A DNA stretch of 60,751 nt, taken from contig CADEDE010000005.1 of the NCBI GenBank assembly GCA_902825995.1, positions 1 to 60,751 of the forward strand, read 5' to 3'. Source of the DNA: an uncultured Burkholderiales bacterium (GTDB taxonomy: Bacteria; Pseudomonadota; Gammaproteobacteria; Burkholderiales; Burkholderiaceae_C). A program made the position numbers and the translations under genes. The notes under the pieces were generated by a model that saw only the letters and a list, made by a program, of their open reading frames with translations, was not told the DNA's origin and searched no databases. This document shows positions 55,350-60,751 of this stretch, piece after piece (position 1 is the first letter of the stretch; every line of letters starts with the position of its first letter).

Positions 55350-56306
55350 TCAGCCCCGCCCCGCGGTGGCGCGCAGGGCTTCGAGCCTGGCCCGTCCGTC
55401 GCGGCGGCTGAGGTAGCCGGGGGCGATTTGCGCGGGCGCGGCGGGCACGATGCCCAGCCAGGCGAGGCCAGGCAATCCGCCGCTGGCGATATTGGGCGCG
55501 CGCATCGAATCGAGGTTGTCGCGCGACATCAAGGGCGCGCCTGGCAGGCACTCCATCAATAGAGCCTGCATGCGGCTGAGCGCCATCGGCAGCGGCACGA
55601 TCGGCCGTTCGTGGCCCGACCAGCGTCCAGCCAGCCGCACCAGTTCGGCGAGCGTAAAAACCTCGGGCCCTGCGCACTCGATCGTCTGGCCGATCGTGGC
55701 CGGGGTGTCGAGGCAAGCCACGATGGCCTCGGCCACGTCTTCGACCCACACCGGCTGCAAGCGTGTGTCGGCACCCGCCAGCGGCAGCAGCGGGACGAGG
55801 GCCTGAATGCGGGCGAACAGATTGAGAAAGCGATCCTGCGCGCCGAAGATCACCGACGGCCGCAGCACGGTCAGATCGAGCGGCGCCGCGCGAAGCGCGG
55901 CTTCACCCGCAGTCTTGCTGCGCAGGTAGTTCGACGGTGCCTGGCCACCGACACCGAGGGCGCTGACATGCAGGACACGGCGGATTCCGGCGCCGACGCA
56001 GGCGGCGGCCAGGCGCCTGGGCAGGGCCGCATGCACCTGCTCGAACGCCGCCGCGCTGCCGTGCAGGATGGCGACGAGATTGATCACCGCATCACAGCCG
56101 GCGAGCACGCTGCGCAGCGCCGCGTCGTCGTGCACATCGGCCACGCGCACATCGACCGTGGGCAAAGCGCGCACGGCGTTGGCGTGCATCGCGCGCCGCG
56201 TCGGCACGACGATGGCGCCAGCCGGGCTGCGCCGCACGAGGCGCTCGCACACGGCGCGGCCGACGAAGCCGGTGCCGCCCAGCACGGCGATGCGGGTCGG
56301 ATTCAA
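55350..56306 (-). CDS. NAD(P)-binding protein, complex I NDUFA9-like
   Basis: 318-residue atypical short-chain dehydrogenase (NmrA/epimerase type). NAD loop IAVLGGTGFVGRAVCERL; the usual catalytic Tyr/Lys appears as NYLRSKTAGE, so the YxxxK spacing is YLRSK. NDUFA9-like proteins bind NADPH; the bacterial role is unclear. The start is TTG at 56306, overlapping the slt stop as TTGA, with GGGAA upstream. Conserved order slt - this gene - cca supports a housekeeping role. Confidence 0.85.
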   Translation of the reverse strand: MNPTRIAVLGGTGFVGRAVCERLVRRSPAGAIVVPTRRAMHANAVRALPTVDVRVADVHDDAALRSVLAGCDAVINLVAILHGSAAAFEQVHAALPRRLAAACVGAGIRRVLHVSALGVGGQAPSNYLRSKTAGEAALRAAPLDLTVLRPSVIFGAQDRFLNLFARIQALVPLLPLAGADTRLQPVWVEDVAEAIVACLDTPATIGQTIECAGPEVFTLAELVRLAGRWSGHERPIVPLPMALSRMQALLMECLPGAPLMSRDNLDSMRAPNIASGGLPGLAWLGIVPAAPAQIAPGYLSRRDGRARLEALRATAGRG

Positions 56307-58495
56307 GGCAGTTCCCGGTTCGGCGGCGGCGCCGAACTCGCACGGGGACCGATCAATGCGCCCAGCCGTGCTTTCAGCGACGGCAGCAGCGCATGCACTA
56401 CGGCCACCGGCGTCGCGACCACGGGCGCCGAGGCTGGCGTCGAGGCAGACGACGCGGCGGCCACGGCTGCCGCTGCCGCCGATGCGACCCCCCCGGGGGC
56501 TGCGGGCTGCGCCGCCGCTGGCGCCACCTGCACCCGCCCGGCCAGGATCGCCGCATACACCGTGGCGTTGGACAGCACCTTCTTGACGTAGTCGCGGGTT
56601 TCGTTGAACGGGATGTTCTCGGCCCAGATGGCCGGCTCGATCAGCGCGCCTTCGCGCCAGCGCCGCGGCCGGCTCGGGCCGGCGTTGTAGGCCGCGGCGG
56701 CCATCAGCTGCGAGCCGTCGAAATCGTCGAGCACGAGCTTCAGGTAGCCGGTGCCGATGCGCAGGTTGACGTCGCGGTCGGCGATCATGCCGGCGCTGAA
56801 GGGCAAGCCGATCTTGCGGGCCGTCCAGCGCGCGGTCGCCGGCATCACCTGCATCAGGCCCGAGGCGCCGACTTGCGAGCGAGCGTCGATGACGAAGCGC
56901 GATTCCTGCCGGATCAGGCCATACACATACGCCGGGTCGAGGCCGATCTCGCCGGCCTGGGCCACCACTTCGGCGCGGTAGGGCAGCGGGAAGCGTTGCG
57001 CCAGATCGACTTCGTTGCGGGTGCGGTCGCTGGTGTTGATGCAACGGTCCCAGACTTCGCGTTCGCAGGCGCGTTCGGCGGCGGCGAGCAGGGCGCGGTC
57101 GTGCATGCCGCGCAGGCTGAAATTCCACTCGCGCACGCCTTCGTTGCGCAGGCCCAGCGCGATCAGTTGCAGCCCGCGGTCCAGGCCCGGGTGGGCGTTG
57201 GCCGCCGCGCGCTCGTCGCTGGACAGCGGCGCCGGCAGCGGCGGCAGCGGCACGGGCTGGTTGAGGTCTTCGCTGGCCAGCTTGCCGTAGAAGTGCAGTT
57301 CACCGGCCAGTTGCTGCAAGGCGCCGAGCGCCTGCGTCAGTTGGCGGTTGCCGGCCGCGCCCGGCGCGGCCGTTTCGCGCATGGCACGGGCGCGCCAGTA
57401 GCGCCAGGCCGGATCGCGCTGTTCGGCCTCGCTCATGTGGTCGATGGCGCGCTGCACCGCATGCCAGCGCTCGGCGCCGACGCTGCCGCGCAGGGCGGCG
57501 CGCACGTTCCAGGCCAGGGTGTCGTCGCTCCAGGCTGGCGGCACATTGCTGCGCTCGGCGTCGGCCCAGGCGCTGGCGTAATGCGCCGTGGCCTCGGGCG
57601 CGAGCTTCAAGGCCGCACTGCGGCCGGCCTGGGCCCAGGCCCAGGCCAGCAGGTCTTTGGGCAGGCGATGCTGCCAACGATCGCGCAACTGCGCGGTGGC
57701 CACTTCGGGGTCGTTGGCGGCCATGCGCGCCAGCGCCAGCGCCGTGATTTCGCTGTTGGCGCGCGTGCCGACAGTGGCGCCGGCATTCAGATACAGCGCC
57801 GGGTTGTCGAGCGCCTGCGCCACCTGGGTCTGCATCGCCGGGGCCACCAAGGCCGCGGCGGCGCGGGCGGCGCGCGGCTTGTTGACCTCGGCGGCGTGGC
57901 GCACTTTCAGCCACACCTCGTCGGCGCTGAAGATGCGGGCTGCAACGAGGGCGGCGGCCAGTTGGTGGCAACCGTCGTCGAGTTCGCGTTGTGCCAGCCA
58001 GGCCTCGAGGGCGTGCGCCTTGGTGCCCGGCGGCAGCTCTTTGCCGCTGTCCCTGGCCGCCAAGTGCTCGGTGAGGATCTCATAACAGATGACCTCGCGG
58101 TCATCGTTCATCCGAAAGCGCGGGAATTCGCGCGTGAAGTTGGCCCAGTCGCGGCGTTTGCCGAGTTCGAGCAGCCAGTCGTTGCGCAGCCGGTCTTCGA
58201 CGTAGGTGGTGGGCCAGCGGGCGTAGAAGGCGTCGAGATCGGCCTGCTGCGCCTGGGCCAGACGGTTGCCCAGCTCCCAGTAATCGACCCACAGGGCCAG
58301 CGGGTGCCGTTGGCCGATGGCGCGCTCGCGCAGTTGCGCCAGGCGCACGCCGTCTTTCTTGCGCAGCGCTTCGCGGGCTTCGACCACCACGTCGGTGGGC
58401 ACAGGCTGGGCGGCGGTGACGGTAGCGATGCACAGCAGCAGCGCGGCTATCGAGCTGCGGGTTGTGGAGCCTGGGGTTGAAAGTCGGGTCGGCAT
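56303..58495 (-). CDS. slt: soluble lytic murein transglycosylase
   Basis: 730 residues. Periplasmic enzyme that cleaves glycan strands to 1,6-anhydro-MurNAc ends. Signal peptide (IAALLLCIATVTAAQP), a long superhelical U-shaped alpha domain, then the SLT domain: catalytic E531 in GLIRQESRF, then GASGLMQVMPATA and AAAYNAGPSRPRRW. An Ala/Pro-rich tail of about 80 residues follows the domain. The ATG at 58495 gives a clean signal peptide. Coupled to the NDUFA9-like gene. Confidence 0.94.
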   Translation of the reverse strand: MPTRLSTPGSTTRSSIAALLLCIATVTAAQPVPTDVVVEAREALRKKDGVRLAQLRERAIGQRHPLALWVDYWELGNRLAQAQQADLDAFYARWPTTYVEDRLRNDWLLELGKRRDWANFTREFPRFRMNDDREVICYEILTEHLAARDSGKELPPGTKAHALEAWLAQRELDDGCHQLAAALVAARIFSADEVWLKVRHAAEVNKPRAARAAAALVAPAMQTQVAQALDNPALYLNAGATVGTRANSEITALALARMAANDPEVATAQLRDRWQHRLPKDLLAWAWAQAGRSAALKLAPEATAHYASAWADAERSNVPPAWSDDTLAWNVRAALRGSVGAERWHAVQRAIDHMSEAEQRDPAWRYWRARAMRETAAPGAAGNRQLTQALGALQQLAGELHFYGKLASEDLNQPVPLPPLPAPLSSDERAAANAHPGLDRGLQLIALGLRNEGVREWNFSLRGMHDRALLAAAERACEREVWDRCINTSDRTRNEVDLAQRFPLPYRAEVVAQAGEIGLDPAYVYGLIRQESRFVIDARSQVGASGLMQVMPATARWTARKIGLPFSAGMIADRDVNLRIGTGYLKLVLDDFDGSQLMAAAAYNAGPSRPRRWREGALIEPAIWAENIPFNETRDYVKKVLSNATVYAAILAGRVQVAPAAAQPAAPGGVASAAAAAVAAASSASTPASAPVVATPVAVVHALLPSLKARLGALIGPRASSAPPPNRELP

Positions 58496-58568
58496 GGTCA
58501 CGGGCGACTGCACGAGGCAGCGCCACGGGCGTTCTATCGCAGATCGGATTGTCAACGGTGCCAATGGT

Positions 58569-59546
58569 TCACGCCGCAGCGGCGTTGACGGCCAGATCGG
58601 TAGCGCGGCGCGTTGGTTCGGCCTGCGCGCCGAGCCAGCGTGCAAAAAGGGTCACTTCGGGCCGCAGGGCCAGGCCACGCTGGCCTTCGATCATCCAGTA
58701 GGCATACGGCGACACCACGCGGTGCGAGGCGCCGAAGGGCTCGACCAGCTCGCCGCGCTCCAGGGTTTCGAGCACCAGGGGCAGCCGCGCCAGCGCAACG
58801 CCCTGGCCCGACAGGGCGGCCTGCACCTGCTGGTAGGTGAAATTCAGCAGCAGCCAGCGCGCCGGTTCGAGTTGCGCCACGCCATGCACGCGCAGCCAAT
58901 GCCGCCAGCCCAGGTATTCGGCGCTGGGGCGGTGGTCGTCTTGTTCGAGCAGGGTGTGCTGCGCCAGGTCGGCCGGTACGGCCAGCGGTGGCGCCAGGCT
59001 GCGCGCCGCCTGCTCGGCCAGACCGCGGCCGACGGCCGGCGTGACCAGCTCGCCGAACAGGCGCATTGCGCCAGCGGGCGCGATATCGGGGGGGCAATAG
59101 CGCAGCGCCAGATCGACATCGGGGTCGTCGAGGTCGGCCATCGTGTCGCTGGCCGAAATGCGGATGTCGATATCGGGGTGCTCGCGCTCGAACGACGCCA
59201 GCCGCGGCAACAGCCACAGCGACGCGAAGGAGGCGAAGGTGGTGATGCTCACGTGGCGCCGCCCGCGCGCGCTGCGGATCTGGCGCACCGTGCTGTCCAG
59301 GCGCTGCAACAGCGGCATCACGCCGCGCAGCAGTTGCACGCCGGCGCCGCTGAGTTCGACCTTGCGCGTGCCGCGCACGAACAGCGGCGCGCCGAGATCG
59401 GCTTCGAGGGCCTTGATCTGGCGGCTGATCGCCGGCTGCGTGAGGTACAGATCTTCGGCCGCGGCCGAAAAACTGAGGCGCCGCGCGACCGCTTCGAAGG
59501 CCCGCAGCGAGCCCAGGGCGAGCGCACGATGGGGTAGCCGATTCAT
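58569..59546 (-). CDS. LysR-family transcriptional regulator
   Basis: 325 residues. N-terminal winged helix-turn-helix (AFEAVARRLSFSAAAEDLYL and QPAISRQIKALEADLG) and a C-terminal effector-binding domain. GcvA-like features appear in VSITTFASFASLWLLPRL. It is divergent from the DUF2917 gene with 98 bases between, the usual layout for a LysR regulator and its target. The gap contains CCGAACTGATTCG and short dyads, but no certain T-N11-A site was fixed. Confidence 0.9.
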   Translation of the reverse strand: MNRLPHRALALGSLRAFEAVARRLSFSAAAEDLYLTQPAISRQIKALEADLGAPLFVRGTRKVELSGAGVQLLRGVMPLLQRLDSTVRQIRSARGRRHVSITTFASFASLWLLPRLASFEREHPDIDIRISASDTMADLDDPDVDLALRYCPPDIAPAGAMRLFGELVTPAVGRGLAEQAARSLAPPLAVPADLAQHTLLEQDDHRPSAEYLGWRHWLRVHGVAQLEPARWLLLNFTYQQVQAALSGQGVALARLPLVLETLERGELVEPFGASHRVVSPYAYWMIEGQRGLALRPEVTLFARWLGAQAEPTRRATDLAVNAAAA

Positions 59547-59644
59547 GCGCGAATGGTATCAGTGATGGCGACCGAACTGATTCGCCAAGAGGCGACAGAT
59601 AGACGATGCTTCATCCTGCGAACTGCCATTTTGAGGAGCCGGCT

Positions 59645-60049
59645 ATGAGTCGCCTATCCATGCAAGAAGCGCAAGATCTGCTGGTCACTGAGCCGGCCTG
59701 GCTGACGGCGCTGGCGGGCGCCGTCTGGGTGACGCGGCATGGCGACCTCGGCGACTACGTGCTGCAAGCCGGCGAGCGCCTGGCGCTGGCGCGCGGCGAG
59801 CGGGTGGTGGTCTCGGCGCTGCACAGCGGCCAGTTGGCGCTGTGGGATTGGAGTTTTGCGCCGACGCGCTCGCCTCAGCGCCGGTTGCGTGAGGGCGTGG
59901 CCTTGGGCTTCGATGTCGTGGCCCGCGTCCTGGAGCGCGCTGCCGTCGGCTTGGCGGCCCTCGCGCGCAGCGCTGCGTTGATGGCCTGCCGCGCCCAGGG
60001 CTGCATCAAGGCCGGCGACTCCATCGCTTCGGCAGGCACGGTCCAGTAG
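59645..60049 (+). CDS. DUF2917-family protein
   Basis: 134 residues, family of unknown function. Features include WLTALAGAVWVTRHGDLGDYVLQAGE and LALARGERVVVSAL, which look cupin-like. GAGGAG precedes the ATG at 59645. It is divergent from a LysR regulator, so probably controlled by it. The last 175 bases overlap convergent tfoX, an unusually long antisense overlap; the region after residue 80 is Ala-rich and low in complexity. Confidence 0.82.
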   Translation: MSRLSMQEAQDLLVTEPAWLTALAGAVWVTRHGDLGDYVLQAGERLALARGERVVVSALHSGQLALWDWSFAPTRSPQRRLREGVALGFDVVARVLERAAVGLAALARSAALMACRAQGCIKAGDSIASAGTVQ

Positions 60050-60360
60050 CTCACCGTGATCGGTTTGTTTTTGCCTGAGGAAATGCCGGGCCGCCCCAAG
60101 TTTCCTCGCTCCCCCTCGGGGGGACGGTCGCCGCGAAGCGGCGGCCTCGGGGGCTTCATGTAAACGAAGGGCTCGCAGCCGGCGGCTTTGAAGGCTGGCT
60201 GCGTGCTGGCATCGACCTTCAGGTACAGCCGCTCGAAGACGATGAGGGCGATGAACAGCTCATCGATATACAGCCCGTGGCCGCCGAACATGCGCCTGGC
60301 GCGCACCGCGCCGAGCGGGGCCAGTAGTTCAAGGCAGTGATCGACGAGGGCGTTGCTCAT
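59875..60360 (-). CDS. TfoX/Sxy N-terminal-domain protein carrying an in-frame repeat
   Basis: 161 residues. The TfoX-N core is visible as RRMFGGHGLYIDELFIALI and LYLKVDAST, then continues after an interruption as ITVSYWTVPAEAMESPALMQPWAR. Between them about 28 residues (68-95) are encoded by the dispersed repeat at 60077-60158, while the usual protein has only a short loop there. The C-terminus is a basic tail (RARAAKPTAARSRTRATT...) that overlaps DUF2917 antisense. TfoX proteins regulate competence in gammaproteobacteria; here only the N domain is present and the role is unknown. Confidence 0.85.
   Translation of the reverse strand: MSNALVDHCLELLAPLGAVRARRMFGGHGLYIDELFIALIVFERLYLKVDASTQPAFKAAGCEPFVYMKPPRPPLRGDRPPEGERGNLGRPGISSGKNKPITVSYWTVPAEAMESPALMQPWARQAINAALRARAAKPTAARSRTRATTSKPKATPSRNRR
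60077..60158. repeat. dispersed G/C-rich repeat inside tfoX
   Basis: Begins GAGGAAATGCCGGGCCGC and includes CCCCCTCGGGGGG and CGCGAAGCGGC. It aligns with 42199-42280 in udg for nearly its whole length. On the minus strand it is translated in frame within TfoX (PPLRGDRPPEGERGNLGRP). Together with the udg copy it shows the element is open in at least one frame on each strand. Confidence 0.8.
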
Positions 60361-60528
60361 GGCCGCCTGATGGTATCGGTCAAATGCGACGCCACTGCAG
60401 CGATGCGCCGCAGGGGGCGCGGCTCCGGGTGCGTGAGCAGCCAGCGCTGCGTCTCGCTCTCGGCCAGGACGCAGGGCACGAGCGAGGCTCGGCCCTGTCG
60501 CGGAGCATGGCGGCACAATAGCTGCCCC

Positions 60529-60751
60529 ATGCCGCAAGACTTCAGCCTCACCCCGCCGCGCGACAAGAAGCTGCTGCGCCGCCAGTTGCAGGCCGAGCGC
60601 CTGGCGATGATCGACCGCCACCAGCGCGCGATGCACTTGCAGGAAGTGCTGCGCGTCTGGCTGGTCGGCCGCGATGAAACCGCGATCGGCGCCTACTGGC
60701 CGATCAAGGGCGAGTTCGACGCGCTGCCGGCGCTGTACCGCTGGACCGAGG
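60529..60751 (+). CDS. fau: 5-formyltetrahydrofolate cyclo-ligase (5' part)
   Basis: First 74 residues of the enzyme that converts 5-formyl-THF to 5,10-methenyl-THF using ATP; the gene runs off the window. The basic N-terminus (RDKKLLRRQLQAER) and the family substrate motif AYWPIKGEFDALP are present. A CACAAT at 60514-60519 is a possible -10, giving a leader of only a few bases. In relatives fau is near slt; here LysR-DUF2917-tfoX lie between. Confidence 0.9.
   Translation, partial: MPQDFSLTPPRDKKLLRRQLQAERLAMIDRHQRAMHLQEVLRVWLVGRDETAIGAYWPIKGEFDALPALYRWTE

Noticed and set aside
60361-60528. Possible 6S RNA gene upstream of fau, as in E. coli ssrS-ygfA
   Set aside because: I could not trace the long hairpin with a central bubble in this 168-base gap; a covariance-model search would decide, and none was run.

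Overview
The window is a gene-dense, high-GC (roughly two thirds G+C by eye) stretch of a betaproteobacterial chromosome, almost certainly order Burkholderiales and probably near the Comamonadaceae/Rubrivivax-Leptothrix group. The evidence is the gene order (rubredoxin-pilGHIJL with divergent thiD-hemL; tlpA/accBC/prmA; fba-purC-purEK-sua5; slt-NDUFA9-like-cca), an Ala/Lys-rich histone H1-like protein ending in the family tail AWPFPTG, and copies of short intergenic repeat families that I recognise from this order. About 56 protein genes are called. There is no rRNA, tRNA, CRISPR array, insertion sequence, prophage or obvious genomic island. No block has foreign base composition; the only stretches without a gene that approach 300 bases are small intergenic regions.

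Layout. 1-3 kb: class Ia ribonucleotide reductase (nrdA 3' end, nrdB), then the H1-like nucleoid protein followed by an intrinsic terminator. 3-17.6 kb: a long minus-strand run, thiD-hemL-mpl-yqiA-RNB nuclease-TonB-like-mtgA-hypothetical-tlpA-accB-accC-prmA-DUF3426-pfkB-coiled-coil protein. Many junctions overlap by 4 bases (ATGA). It mixes cell-wall synthesis and recycling, envelope redox, tetrapyrrole and fatty-acid entry steps. 17.7-27.9 kb: rubredoxin and the Pil-Chp chemosensory system for type IV pili (PilG, PilH, PilI, PilJ and a 2031-residue PilL/ChpA kinase). 28-36.6 kb: pyruvate kinase, class II aldolase, purine genes purC and purEK, a CnoX-like thioredoxin-TPR protein and Sua5. 36.6-39 kb: two tandem SGNH/GDSL lipoprotein genes, the first without its catalytic residues.

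39-47.7 kb: a SemiSWEET transporter and dacB, divergent from tsaB-rimI-udg-GGDEF/EAL-EamA, then a convergent pair of secreted unknowns. 47.8-58.5 kb: glmU, two lipoprotein genes, ttcA, folB, a FolM-like reductase, midA, cca, an NDUFA9-like protein and the lytic transglycosylase slt. 58.5-60.75 kb: LysR, DUF2917, TfoX and the start of 5-formyltetrahydrofolate cyclo-ligase.

The region is mostly housekeeping, and I see no obvious new defence or mobile system. The most interesting signals are: (i) short intergenic repeat elements that have become in-frame coding sequence in two genes, udg and tfoX, read in opposite orientations; (ii) a degenerate GDSL pseudoenzyme beside an intact paralogue; (iii) absence of both aroE and aroQ from sites where I expect them in this order; (iv) a perfect 28-base palindrome just upstream of the H1-like gene; (v) several genes whose -10-like hexamer lies 6-7 bases from the start codon, suggesting leaderless mRNAs; and (vi) unusually compact convergent and divergent gene overlaps.
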